Of a stretch of DNA of 64,000 nucleotides, positions 19,935 to 33,062 are shown piece by piece; the first letter of the stretch is position 1, and each line of letters starts with the position of its first letter. Source of the DNA: Arsenophonus sp052401645 (GTDB lineage Bacteria > Pseudomonadota > Gammaproteobacteria > Enterobacterales > Enterobacteriaceae); assembly GCA_052401645.1 (NCBI GenBank), contig CP198939.1, positions 558,001-622,000 on the forward strand, given 5' to 3'. A program made the translations under genes and the position numbers. Under the pieces are notes generated by a model that worked only from the letters and a program-made list of their open reading frames with translations, searched no databases and was not told where the DNA came from.

Positions 19935-20513
19935 ATGCAGAGAATAATTATCGGATTAACAGGTACAACTGGCGTTATTTACGGTATTCGTTTACTTGAG
20001 GTTTTGCATTCTATTGATAATTTTGAAATTCATTTAATTATTAGTTCAGCTGCCAAACAAACTATATCGTTGGAAACAACTTATAATTTACATGATGTTA
20101 AATCAATGGCAGATGTTATTTATGATAATAGAGATATGACTGCAGCAATTTCTTCTGGTTCATTTATTACTTCTGGTATGATTGTTATGCCGTGTTCAAT
20201 CAAAACATTATCAGGGATTGCTAATAGTTACAACGATACGTTAATTACACGTTCTGCTGATGTAATTTTAAAGGAAAAACGTAAACTAATATTAGGCGTT
20301 AGGGAAACACCTTTGCATTTAGGTCATCTTAAATTAATGATGAATGTTATAGAAATTGGTGGGATAATTTTCCCACCACTACCTGCTTTTTATTATAAGC
20401 CAAAAACTATACAAGATATTATCGATCAAACCGTTAATCGCATATTAGATCAATATAATATAGATATAATTTTATCAAAAACTTTATTTACTCGTTGGTC
20501 TAATTCTAAGTAA
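19935..20513 (+). CDS. ubiX: UbiX, flavin prenyltransferase
   Basis: 192 residues (E. coli 189). It prenylates FMN to make the cofactor of UbiD, the decarboxylase of ubiquinone synthesis. Conserved parts: S-S-A-A-K-Q-T-I-S-L-E-T, S-S-G-S-F-I-T-S-G-M, M-P-C-S-I-K-T-L-S-G-I, and V-R-E-T-P-L-H-L-G-H-L. The N-terminal flavin-binding loop, G-I-S-G-A-S-G-A in E. coli, is G-L-T-G-T-T-G-V here, a noticeable change that keeps the glycines. The start ATG follows TTGAGAAAAA, a weak ribosome site. It ends the compact block; the 17.4 kb gene-poor tract begins after it. With ubiG and nuo in the window it supports ubiquinone-based respiration. Confidence 0.95.
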   Translation: MQRIIIGLTGTTGVIYGIRLLEVLHSIDNFEIHLIISSAAKQTISLETTYNLHDVKSMADVIYDNRDMTAAISSGSFITSGMIVMPCSIKTLSGIANSYNDTLITRSADVILKEKRKLILGVRETPLHLGHLKLMMNVIEIGGIIFPPLPAFYYKPKTIQDIIDQTVNRILDQYNIDIILSKTLFTRWSNSK

Positions 20514-21692
20514 TTATTTTTATGATTACGTTAAAAAAATATTTTAATTCAAATATCTTTAGTGTGTTTAATAAGTAATAATATTTAAAAATTTATTTTC
20601 TTTCTAACATTAATATATTATAAGTGACTAATTTTAGAAGAGATTTAAAAATAAATTATACAATTTTTAATTAATGTTTTATTATTAAAATAATAATTAA
20701 AATAATAATAGTTACTATAGTTAACTAATATGAACCACAAATAGATACTATTTTAAATAGTAAAATTAAATAGTAATAAGTTCAAATTATTTTGATAACA
20801 TTTACCATTTTTTATAAAACACCGTTTTAAATAAAGTTAATAATTAAACATAAAAGGAGTTTTTTTATTTATATTTTATTAAATCTTAATTAATATTACT
20901 TTTTTAAAAACTTTAATATATAATTAGAAAAATAATATTAAATTTACTAGATAATATAAGTGTTTAAAATAGTTAATATAACATTGATATTAATAAGATA
21001 ATCTAATATGGATGTTTTAGATATATTTTATCTTTATTCATTATATATTTTTTTGATTATTTAAATTTCCAATATGTAATAAATAAATTCATTATTTAAT
21101 TATTATTAAACTTAAATAGTAATGGTTTCCTCACTTTATGATAAATGCTGAAATAAATTTAATATTAAAATTTAATCAAATAAATCTTATAAGTTTCTTA
21201 TTTTTATTTAAAGGTAATGGATAATAACTAAATTAGAAATAAAAATTTTTGATACTTTTTAGAATTTTAAGAAGTTTTTTTAATCGTTTATATATTTTTT
21301 AATATTTTAAAAAAAATTATTTTTTTGTTTTTTAACTAAAAATTTTTTTTAATAAATTCGTTAAATAATATTAATTATTGTATTAAATTAATTAAAACTT
21401 ATTTAAATTTTATTAAATAATCAATATATTTATTATTGAATTTATACTTTTAGTATAATTGAATAAAATAATTATATTTAATGTATGATAAATTTTAAAA
21501 TAGGTTATGAGTTAATACAATTTGATGTTACTGAAATTAAAATTCATAAATTATTGTTATGTAGTTTTCATTAAAGATATAAGTAACTAAAAAATTCATA
21601 TTTAAATAAATAATAGGTGATTAAATTTATAAATATAATTAACAATAAGTTATCTAAAAATATAACTATCCCTTTATTTTTTATAATATAGA

Positions 21693-21724
21693 TATTTTAT
21701 TTATTTAATTAAATAAATAAAATA
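21693..21724. repeat. 32-bp perfect palindrome
   Basis: TATTTTATTTATTTAA followed with no spacer by its exact reverse complement, in the gene-free tract. It is made only of A and T. Confidence 0.8.
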
Positions 21725-22294
21725 AATAATTATTTAATAAAAATAATTTATTCATAATATCTATCTTATAGTAATATTAAATTGATTATAAAATAATTTA
21801 TTAATGTTTAATATTAGTAATGAATAATGAGTTGATTCAAATTATCATCATGAATATATATTAATATTTTAATCATAAGTATATATTATATGATGAATTT
21901 TTTAAAAAATATCTCATTTTATATATAAAACTCTATTATTTTAATTTAAAATATATTTATGATTTAAAATAATCAATTAGGTAAAATTTTAATATAGTTT
22001 TATGATATATAAAATGCATTAAGTATCTACTTAAACTATTAATATAAAAAATTTTTTCATAATTATTATAATGAAACACCATATTAAAAAATAAAAGTAT
22101 AATTAGATTTTTTAATATTTTAATTTAGAATAGTATAACTATTAATTATCATTAAATTTATTATTTTATTAAGGTTAATCCAAGTTTTAATAGCTATAGA
22201 AATTATATTAAATAATGTTATTAATTAATTTTTGATTAATAATTTATATTATGCCTTATTATTTATTTTTATTTAATAAAGAATAATTAATTTA

Positions 22295-22326
22295 AATTAT
22301 AATATATTATTTAATATATTATAATT
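22295..22326. repeat. Perfect hairpin, 15-bp stem, TT loop
   Basis: AATTATAATATATTA, TT, then the exact reverse complement. Only A and T; in the gene-free tract. Confidence 0.75.
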
Positions 22327-23799
22327 AATATAAACATTATAAGTTAATAATTACTTTAAATATTTAGTTTATTTAATAGTTTTATAATTACTCTATTTAT
22401 CAATTAAAGATAGTTATTAGAAAATATTACAATTAAATAGCAAAACTGTTTTTATGATATATATTAATTAATAATAGAATTTTATATTCGTTTTAGATAT
22501 TAATTAATAAATTATTATAATTTTAATTATTTTAGGTTATGATTATTTAAAAGAATCAAATAATGAAGTAATTAAAATTAAAGAAAATAAAATATTAAAA
22601 TATATATTTAATTTATAATATAAACAATAAATTCAATTGATAGTTAAATAATAAATTATTTTCTTAAATATTTTTAATATAGACGACTAACATAATTTAT
22701 TATAGTAATAAATGTATCATTAATATATAATATTATCTTTTTGATATATTAGAATATTATCTTTTATAAAAAAATAAAATAAATATTAATACGTAATATT
22801 TATATAAAAGCCCTTAGACGATTTATTTTAATTAAAAGCTAAAATGTTTTAATCAATAATAACTAAAATATAGTTAAACTTTATATTATAATTATCTTTT
22901 ATTTTATTAAAAAATAATTATTAATTAGAGTATTATATTATCTTTAATAACTTCTATGTTTGATTAATTTCAATAATATATCCATTTAAGTTTTTATAAT
23001 ATTTATTTAATTATATATATCATAAAATATATGATATTTTTATTTAATATTTCTTATTAATATACTAATTTAATTTTTGTCATTTTTTTTCTTACTAGTG
23101 TTTTATTAAGAATTTACGATATTATTACAATAAATTTATATTTTAAATTTTAAATAAGATTAAATAATTTAAAATATTTTTATAAAATAAATAAAATTAA
23201 TTTTTATAATATAATATATGTACTATTAAAATAATTTAATGAAACAAGTAATAGATAAAATATTTAATTTTATACTTCTAGTCAAAAAAATCAATATTTA
23301 TTATTAATAATAAAATAATTAATATGAATAATAACTTTACTATATTTAAATTATGCTAATTTAGCATTAATTAAAATCTATTTATAGTTTAATCTTGAAC
23401 TTAATCTTATTAATTACTGAATAATAAATTATTAGTTAATATTATAATATTATTAACTTCTATTTTATTTTAACTATAAAACTATTTATATTTTTATTAA
23501 TAACTTTTATATTAGACGATTCTTTATATTCTTTTTAAAAAAACTAATATTATTTTCAGCATAAATGCTTACATTAAATTAATTATTTTATTTAATTAAA
23601 TATTAATAATATATTTAATTTATTTAAATCTTTAATAATATAATTTTTTATATTTTAATGATTTTAAAATAAATGGAGATCATAATAAATATATCTATTA
23701 ATTAAATAATATTAAAATATTAATAGTTAATTAATATGTATATTAAATTTAAATTTATTTTAAAAATTAAGTTTTTAAACAAATTTTTTAAAAAAAAAT

Positions 23800-24935
23800 T
23801 ATTAAAATTATATAAAATTATAACTAAACATTTCTATATTATTCATAAATATATTTATTTTATAAATTATATAAATAATTATATTAATAAAGCAAATTTT
23901 GATAAAATCAAATTTTATTTTTATTTAAATTAAAATTAATTAGTATTATTTTTTTATTTAAGTTTGTTTGTAAAATAATAAAAATATTTTAATTACGATT
24001 TGTTAAAAAAAAATAAAAAAACATGTTTAATAATTAAAATTAATATTAAGAAATAATATAATATATAATTTTGAACTTTACTTTATTATATATTTATATA
24101 TATGGCTATATAATAATTATTATTATATAATAAAAAAATAGAAAATAATAAATATTTTATATATATTTATAAAATCTATTATAATATAATTATATGATTA
24201 TATATCTTAATCAAGATATATTTATTAATTTACTTTATTCTAAGATAATTTATTTACAATTATTAATAATAATTAATATCATATCTCGGATATGAATAAA
24301 TATCTCATTAGTAATCAATTTTATTTCTATAATTATTATATAATAATTATAGAAATTGTTATAAACTAATTTATTCTGTTAAATTGCTTTTTAATAATTA
24401 TATAAAAATTTTTTTCTTTAAATAGAATTCACATTAATTTTTAATTATAAAATCTATTTTTTAACCTTTTAAATAAAATAATTTAATATTTTATATTATT
24501 TATAATTTAAATTATTTAAAGTATGTTTTCATCTAAGGTTTATTGCTGCTTTAAAATAGGTAATAAAATTTTTTATTTATTTTAATCTAAGTTATTTTAA
24601 TATTCAAAATAAATAGTTCAACAATAAACGCTTTTTATTATTTTAAAATTTATTTTAGTTATATATTTATTTTAGAAAAATATAATTCTTTATATTTTTA
24701 TTAAAATTATTAATTTTTATTATTTATAATTAATAGTAAATTATAATTTTCAAATTAACAAATATTAAGATAATTTTTATTATATTATTTGATATTCAGA
24801 ATTAAAATTCAATAATATATTTTATATCGTACTTTACATTATACATAAAAGATAATATCATATATTTAAAAATATTTTATTAGATTAATTTTTTAAGCAA
24901 TCAGATTTAATAATATAAGATTAATTAATCTAAAG
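23800..24935 (-). pseudogene. ackA: Relic of ackA (acetate kinase)
   Basis: On the minus strand, blocks appear in protein order at nearly the right spacing. From 24923 leftward: L-I-L-Y-Y-*-I-*-L-L-K-K-L-I (recalled L-V-L-V-L-N-C-G-S-S-S-L-K-F-A-I). Near 24630: K-R-L-L (H-R-I-V). Near 24550: F-I-T-Y-F-K-A-A (V-I-Q-G-I-K-D-A-A). Near 24430: N-V-N-S-I (N-V-A-V-F). Near 24325-24283: I-T-N-E-I-F-I-H-I-R-D-M (I-T-C-H-L-G...S-A-I-R-N-G). Strand and place agree with E. coli, where ackA faces away from nuo. The left end was not traced, so that boundary is estimated from the expected length. Heavily broken and non-functional. Confidence 0.48.
24323..24356. repeat. 34-bp perfect palindrome inside the ackA relic
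   Basis: ATTTCTATAATTATTAT followed with no spacer by its exact reverse complement. It lies in the middle of the decayed acetate kinase gene, so it must have formed after selection on that gene ended. Confidence 0.85.
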
Positions 24936-25329
24936 AGATAATTTTATATTAGATCAAATTAAAAAATATCATTTTATTTTGTTATTAATTATTTTAATTA
25001 AAATAAGTTAACTTAAAATATAAATAAAATTATTAGTTATTAACTATAATTAAATTATTCATTTAAATTATTAATAAAACTTAATTTTATTATTTAAAAT
25101 TAATTATTAGTTAAATATTAAGTGAGTAAAAGAATACAGAATTAAATATTTTAAACTTTTTATTTTTTATTTTAAAATAAGTTATTTTAATTTTGTCATC
25201 CTATTATTTAAATGATAATAAATACGATTTAATAAATAATATTGTAGGAAAATAAGCTATGTGATAATTTATTAAAAAATTTTTATATTTTTATTAAATT
25301 ATAAATAAGTTGAAAAAATATTTTTTAAA

Positions 25330-25800
25330 AGTTTAACTATTTTTATAAGTAATATTATATATCAATATTAAAATCATTGAAGCAGATAATATTTTTATTG
25401 AATATGGTTATAGGTTATAGTTTATTGTTCTTAGAGATGAATTTATATTTTAAATTTACTAATATTAATTATAATTTATCGTATTATATTTTAATTAAGT
25501 TAATAATACTTAAATATAGAATTAATATTTGGTTAAATTTAACTTTACTTTAGTATTTTATATTAATTCATTTCAGTATAAATATTAAAATTATTAATAA
25601 TGATAAGAAATTATTACGTAGTTGACTTACATCATATAAGTTGTATCAATAAAAATAAAAAATTTATAATAAGTAATTTACAATAATTATTTATTACTTA
25701 AATCTATATTATCCTGATGATTTACTATAAACTAATATATAAAATCAAGTAATGAAATAAAATATTAAGAAATAATTAACATGAATATTTTTTAATAATT
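25330..25800 (+). pseudogene. yfbU: Possible relic of yfbU
   Basis: One block is good: codons 25397-25444 read I-E-Y-G-Y-R-L-*-F-I-V-L-R-D-E-F, against recalled YfbU I-E-R-G-Y-G-L-Q-M-R-E-L-D-R-E-F, with eight identical positions in register. Downstream matches are weak (R-N-Y-Y-V-V-D near 25605). YfbU is a small conserved protein of unclear function. The location between the ackA and alaA relics is as expected. Boundaries are approximate. Confidence 0.38.
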
Positions 25801-27449
25801 TATAAGATTTAACTAATAGTATTTATCATAGTAAGATAATATTCTAAAACTAAATTATTAACTTTATTTTTTAATATTATTATATCCTATATCTAATATA
25901 ATCTTATTATTATTTATATAGATAATTGTTTTAATTATAAATTTTATTTATATCTAATTTAAACTAAACATTCTAAGTTTTTAGATTAAAAATAGAATTC
26001 CACAATTCTTAAGTGACGTATCCATATCTGCTAATTTAATTTTATACTTAATAATAGCCAGTTTTATTTTATTTTTTGGTTAACTGAATGAAAATATAAG
26101 TTAAAATATTTCTTTTGATATAAATATTAATTCTATTATATTACCATATTTATTCATTATTTCATGATAGTAAAATTTACTTGTTAATTTATCTAATAAA
26201 TTCAATTAATTAAAAGAGAAAATCTATAATCAATAAGATATTTAAAAGCTAAATTAAATCAATTAGTAAGTTAATTAATTGATTTAATTAATACACAAAA
26301 TATTATAATTTTTTATCATCAAAATTAGATTATAATCATATATATGATTATTTATAATAACATCAAAGTTCTATAAACTTAGTAAAATTTACTAGTATTA
26401 TTAATCTGATATTAGTATGTGTACATAACTATCTTTTTTTAAAATAGAATGATGGAGATAATATACTATATATTAATAATAAAAATCTAAACCACTAATT
26501 AATAATGATTTAATTAATTTTTGATTTATTTTAAATTATTAAATAAATAAATATAATAACAGTATTATAATTAGAAAAATCATACAAGTTAGTTACAAAT
26601 GAAAATACTTATGCTATTTTATATATACTTATTTAGCAAAGAAAAATCACATATTTTATTTTTTTATTTTACAACTAACTTTCAACAATAATAAGTGTTA
26701 TTTAGATCATTAGCAATATACTAAGTATTAGTAGATATTATTAAATAAAGACTCGATAAAATACAATAGTCATGACTATGTCAATCAATTAATATACTGA
26801 TTTTATCAATTAATTATTCTTAACGATATCTTCATACTTTATATATACATACTAAATTCTATATAAATTAATTCAATTATAAGCTACTTTTAACTGTTTT
26901 TCTATTAAAATTACTTAATAGTATATATAAAATATCATTAACTACTAATATTTAATAATACATTAATTTGATAAATCTAAAGATTTAACTAAGTAAACGA
27001 ATTTACTATAGATAATATTTAAGTTTAAAATACAATTTATTTGATTTATTATATATAGTTGTGATTATAAAAATAATCTTTTTCTATAGAAATATTTTTC
27101 GATCATAAATTAGGAGAGATTTAATAATAATTAAATTTAGTATTTCTATAATTTAAACATTGGAATTAGAATATAATACTTTAGTTGTTTAATCACTATT
27201 ATATTTAATGATCGAATCCTAGCCTTAAAATCATTAGTTTGATTCTCTTCGTTTTATTTAATAAAGATAAAGTAAATAAGATCACTATATTAAAATAAAT
27301 ACTTATTTTTGTTAAGATAATATAAATTTAAGTAGATATATATACCAAATTATACCTTATAAAGGTAAAAATAATTTTAAGAATTAAAATATATTTGAAC
27401 ATAATACTAAATAAACAATTTAACTAGAAATTTATAATTTATTCACATT

Positions 27450-27485
27450 ATAAAAACATTTATTATTAATAATAAATGTTTTTAT
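27450..27485. repeat. 36-bp perfect palindrome (longest in the window)
   Basis: ATAAAAACATTTATTATT followed with no spacer by its exact reverse complement. It could fold into an 18-bp hairpin or extrude as a cruciform. It lies in an uninterpreted part of the gene-poor tract. Confidence 0.9.
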
Positions 27486-30400
27486 TAGTTAAATATTAAA
27501 AGTAATAATATTACTATCATTATAAGTTTTAATATTATATGTATTAAAAATAAATATTAAATTGCTTTTATGATTATTTTTTAATTAATCAAAAAAAAAA
27601 TTAAATTGTTATTTATGTATTAGAATTGATTTTTTTGTATTTTATTCATGAAATAATTAGATTAAATATTATTTTATTAAAATATAATAAGTAGCTATAT
27701 ATTAAGTTAAACAATGATAATTAATATATATTTTCGCTAATTTTTTATATTTATATTAGTGATATATCTTTTTTAAGATATAAATAATTCATTTATTGAC
27801 TTTAGTTAATAGAGGTTTATATATTAATCGTTAATTAATAATATACTAATTTGATTATCTATGATATAAAAAATTATTTTATAAATTAATGAAATATCTT
27901 TTGAATTTAATATTAATTTAATAATAAATTTCATTACCGTTATTTTTTTAGCTAAGAAATCTTATTTGAACTTATTGAAGTATTAAAAATTGTTGGAATT
28001 AACTAGAATAGTTTTGTTATTAATAAATACAATTTTTCTTAAAAATAGCATATGTTAATAAAATTTAATTTATTAATCTTAACTTATTAATAGTTTTTAT
28101 TTGATAGCGTTCTTAAAAAGAAATAACAATATCGTTGATGTGGTGTTATGTATTAATATTGAAACATCATATCTTTTCTTTTTTTTGTATGGAGATTATA
28201 AAAGAGAAAATATATAACTAAACTTTAAGTAACATTAATTTAACAAATGGTGTAATCAAACATAGAATATGCTAAATTATTTTAAATATAAAAATAATTT
28301 TTTAATTTTTGAAACATGATAATATCATATATATTATATAATAGAGAAAACGAAATAAATTATTTAATATTTTCAATAAGTATATTATTAATAATAAATA
28401 ATTTAGAAATAAAATTATATTATAATAATAAAATAATATAATTAAAAATTATTTAGTTAATTATTATTTTTAGTAAAAATTAATATTTTATTTTGTATAG
28501 AATATTTTATCTAAAATATTTTTATATATAGTTTAATTTATTTTTTTAAAAAATATGTTTCTAGTAAATTAAAATATGATATAAAAATATTTTTTTTGAA
28601 GTTAATAATATTAATTATATTAATAATAAATCTAAAAAATAGTTTTTATATATAGTTAGAAATAAATGTTAGCTTATTAGCTATAAAATTATTTATTATA
28701 TTATTATTATAAAGTTTTATTTATATTATTTAATAAAAAATATTAAACAATATATTTTAATAAATATAAATTTAATAAAATGCTAATAAATCAGTTTATC
28801 CATTTTGATACTACTTAATAATAATTAGTATTATATTTTTATATAATATTATGATGTTTTAATTATATATATTAGCCTAATAAGAATATTATTTAATTTT
28901 ATTATTAAAAATAAAAACATCAATGCAAATATTATCTGTTAATTTACTAATAAAGAAAATATATATTTTATATAGTATAATAAATTTATATAAGATTTTT
29001 AAATTTATAAATATTAATCTAAGTTAATCTAATTGATAATATTTTTATGAATTATAAAAAAGATTTTATACTTTATCTATTTTGATATTTTGTACCATAT
29101 AAATTAATTAAAATCATAAAAAATATTAATAAATACTATATAAAAATAAATAAATTTCTACTTATTATAAAAGTTAAAACTAAATAATCAGTATATCAAA
29201 AGATCTATATGTTATATGATCTCTAATATTCATTTTTAGAAAACATTGAATATATTTATTACTAGATAAATTTATATTTTTATGTATTTTATACTTTCTA
29301 TTTTTAAAATCATTTTGATTATTATATTAAATAATTATCTTAAAATTATTTAGTTAATATGATATTTGTTTATAGTTTATTTTTAATGATTATTCTCAGT
29401 TAAAAAAAAATTTTATTAAGTTAATATTATTTTAACTAGTTTTATGAAACTATTGAAAATTTAATTAAATTAAAAACATAATCTTCTTGATTAAAGTAAT
29501 ATTTATTTATTAAATAATATTAGTAGAATAACCTAAATATGTTTTTAAATAATTAAATTAATTTTAAATATATATTAAGTATATATTTAATATAAATTTA
29601 AATTTATAGTTAATTAATAGGAGAAATAAATAGTATTCTAAGATATGTTATTAATTTAATTAATACTTAAAAACAAATTTAAATCAATAAAAATTAAGTT
29701 TTACATATAAATATAAAGGAAAATAAAATGATTTAGTATATTTTAAATATATTGTGTATTCATAATTCGAATAATTAATTTATACAATTGGTTTAATTTA
29801 ATCGATATTAGATATTTAATTATCTTATTATTTTAATAATAATTAAACTTTATTAATATAAGTCAAATTATCATTGATAGAATTAATAATTTTAAATTAA
29901 TTATAATTTTTCTGAAAATTATATCGTTTAAAATAATTATTTTAAGTAAAATAGTGATATAAAAGATTTTTTATTAAATTTTTTAATATTTTGCAATTAT
30001 ATATATAATATATATTATATTAATTTAATTATGTTATTAATAAATAATTTATTTGAATAGTATTTTATATTAAAATATAATATGATTTTTATTTAAATTT
30101 TGACTATCCTGCTGATTTATTTGTTATTTAATATTTGGTTATTCTTATCCAAAACTTATCTTCTTAATCTATATTTTTATAAAAAAGTACTTTACTAGTA
30201 TATTTTAGTAGCAATGTAAAGTAATAAGTTTTATCTGTGATTTAATATAAATATTTCTAAAACTAAATTCAAAACTAAAATTAATAAAGTTTTAAACCTA
30301 GAAAATATGAAGATAATCAGTATATTAATATTTTTATCATTATTTGATATAATCAAATTATTAAAATAAGTAAATTTATCTTTAACATGTTATAAAGTAA

Positions 30401-30553
30401 TAATAATTTTAATATAATTTCTATTGTTTCTTTTAAAAAATATAATTATCATAATAAAAAATACTTTTTATCAAAAACAGATTAAAAAAGAAAAGTATCA
30501 TACTTACTATAAAAATTTATTTAGTTTATTATAAAAATAATAAATTTATATTT

Positions 30554-30597
30554 ATAAGTTCATATTTTAGTTAAATATATTGAAAATATGAACTTAT
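30554..30597. repeat. Inverted repeat, 15-bp arms, 14-base spacer
   Basis: ATAAGTTCATATTTT at 30554-30568 and its exact reverse complement at 30583-30597. The arms include two G/C positions each, so chance is less likely than for an A/T-only repeat. Confidence 0.75.
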
Positions 30598-30872
30598 CTG
30601 ATTATATATTGATTTTATAAATTATAATTTGTTTACCTTTTATGAAGTTGTATTTATATAAGATATTTTATCGATAAAAATTTAATTATTAAATTCCCAA
30701 TTTACTTTTATAGAAAATATTTAAAAATAAATAATTGTTGCATTATTAATTGTGATTTAAAAATATAAAAGTATTTTAGTTTTATAAATTTGGTTCAATA
30801 AATTTTCGTTATTTATAATAAAACAGATATATATAAATATCATAATATTATCATTTATTGTTGTTTTTAATG

Positions 30873-30911
30873 TCAACAGAATGATTCATCCTTATTAAGG
30901 AATCTTGTTGA
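30873..30911. other. Structured GC-richer hairpin of unknown origin
   Basis: TCAACA pairs with TGTTGA, then GATTC with GAATC after a small asymmetric bulge, enclosing CCTTATTAAG. It is richer in G and C than its surroundings and could be a leftover terminator or small RNA stem. No identity can be given. Confidence 0.35.
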
Positions 30912-32474
30912 TTATAATAATCTCAATATATTTTTTTGATTTTATAAAATTTTTTTTAGTTAAGAATTGATTGTACTGGTATATTTTACATATACTAAAT
31001 TGTCAGAGTTTTCTTATTGTAGTGCACTACATACTATAATAATAAAAATAAGATGTTGATATTTAATAATAACAGTCAAAAAATTTAAATATTTTTAAAA
31101 GTTTAACTGTATGCTATTATCATCTTTATTTAATTTCTAAAATTATTAAATTCAAAATTTGAATAATTAAAATTACATTATGATGCGATCATATTTATGA
31201 GTAAAATTATAATAATAGTAGCAAATATAATCAAATATAGTAATTAATAAAAAATTAGTTAAATAATATTATTATAAATTAAGATTTTTAACTTTAATAT
31301 TTATTAAAGTTAAAATATTATTAGACACTCATTATATAATGATAATTTATTCATAATCAAGAATTAATAGAAGTTGCGTTATGATACTGATATTTATCAG
31401 TTAAAATTTTGTAATTTTACTAGGAATCCATATTTTAATAGATCTTAGTTTATTTTTAACCATCCTCCTTATTCTTATATTTAGAATCTATTATATATGA
31501 GCTATATATAAATTTACTATATTATAAAGATATTATTAATATTAAACGTTTATATTTTTTATCAAATTAAATTAAATATAAATATAATAATAGAATTATG
31601 TGAATTCTATATATTATTAATAGATATGTCTAATGGTAGAATTAATACAAAAGTAAATTTTGTTATTAATAAATATTAATGCTAATCATTTTACAATAGA
31701 ATATTTTCTATTTTAATAATTAATTATAATTAATTAAGTTTTTCTTATAATATTAGTTTTTTATTAAATATTATATTTTAAGAAATTAAATTTTTACTTT
31801 CATAACATAACTAACGTTGTAATTTTTATATATAAAAATTATATATTAATTAATAAACTATTATATTTACTGTTATCTATATAATTATTATTAATTTGAA
31901 ATTAATTTATTTATTATTAATTAATAGATGTAATTTTATTATATTAAATTTATCATAATAAATAAAATGGTTACAAAAACAGCAGTTCAATGCAATAACT
32001 CTATCTTATTTTTTTTATTTTATATAAATAATTATCTAATAGTAATGGAAAAGACTTTTAATTTTATTACTATATTTGTAGTATTATTGAAAAAATTTTT
32101 TATATATTGATATTAATAGAATTTATAGTATAATCTATTAATTGGAGTATTATTTTGTTTATTAGGTTACTAATAAATATTAGTAAAAGATGATTTTTAT
32201 TACTATTATAATCACATAAATTTTTGTTTATATTTTCTCTTATTCTGATTAGTAATTACTGCTTTAATAATTTTAATAATTCTTATGAACTATAATTCTT
32301 CACTAATTAATATCTCAATTTTTTATTTAATTATTTTTAGTTATAATTAATCAATATTTTAATGATTTTTTAATTATTTTTATTTGGAATTCATTGCTTA
32401 TTATATAACATATATTAAGATAATAATCTTATTTATATATTGTATTAACTTTTTAATATTATTATATTCATTCA

Positions 32475-33062
32475 ATAACAGAAATCTAAATCATTGTATA
32501 AAAAATTCAATAAAATATTATACATTATTATTGTAATAATAGTTTAGAAAGTATTTTTAAATCGAGTTTAACTAGATAAATTAAGTATTACTATACGATA
32601 ATTTTTCTAAAAATTTTAAGTAAGTACAAAATATTAACTTATTTAACGATATGACATTGTTCATTTCATGGTAAGGATATTCATTATCTGAAATTTATTA
32701 AAAATTTTTTTGTAATTCTATTACAATAGAATATCGATAAGTTTTTTCTGTATGTATTTTTATTTTTTATATTAATTAGTAATTTATTGGTTCATGATAT
32801 TTGTTTTTAATATAATCACTAGCAATCATTTTCTTTACGTTATAAATACATAAAAATAGTGAAATATATTCAGAACTAATTTTATCATTAAATTCATAAT
32901 TTTAATATAAATAAAACGAATAAATTATAAAAAATAACTTATAAAGTTTCATCATATAATTATAATATTAATAATTATCATTGATTAATTATATTAATAA
33001 GTTGAGTAGTTAAATAACATAATAAGAAACCATCTGATTTTATTTATGGTTTTTATTAAACA
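32475..33062 (-). pseudogene. yfbR: Relic of yfbR (5'-deoxynucleotidase)
   Basis: On the minus strand, next to the alaA relic as in E. coli. The block at about 32655-32600 reads S-L-N-K-L-I-F-C-T-Y-L-K-F-L-E-K-L, against recalled S-L-V-K-Q-A-D-A-L-C-A-Y-L-K-C-L-E-E-L. Before it come E-L-Q-K-N-F and D-N-E-Y-P-Y (E-L-R-D-I-F, D-E-H-A-Y); after it T-R-F-K-N-T-F-* (T-R-L-E-A-T-L-E) and M-Y-N-I-L-L-N-F-L (M-D-Y-F-M-E-I-F-V). Near the start I-R-W-F-L-I-M matches N-R-W-P-L-M. The YHD metal-binding block survives as Y-H-E near 32795. The family HD phosphohydrolase removes phosphate from deoxynucleoside monophosphates. Many stops and shifts. Confidence 0.62.

Noticed and set aside
23736..23933. 65-residue open frame on the plus strand in the 17.4 kb tract
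   Set aside because: Composition is almost only K, I, N, F, Y and L with no ribosome site. With about one stop per ten codons at this base composition, a handful of frames this long is expected by chance in 64 kb on two strands. It also lies where the end of the ackA relic should be.
27205..27262. Slightly GC-richer patch with TTTGATTCT resembling a tRNA T-loop
   Set aside because: No acceptor or anticodon stem could be paired around it, and E. coli has no tRNA in this interval.
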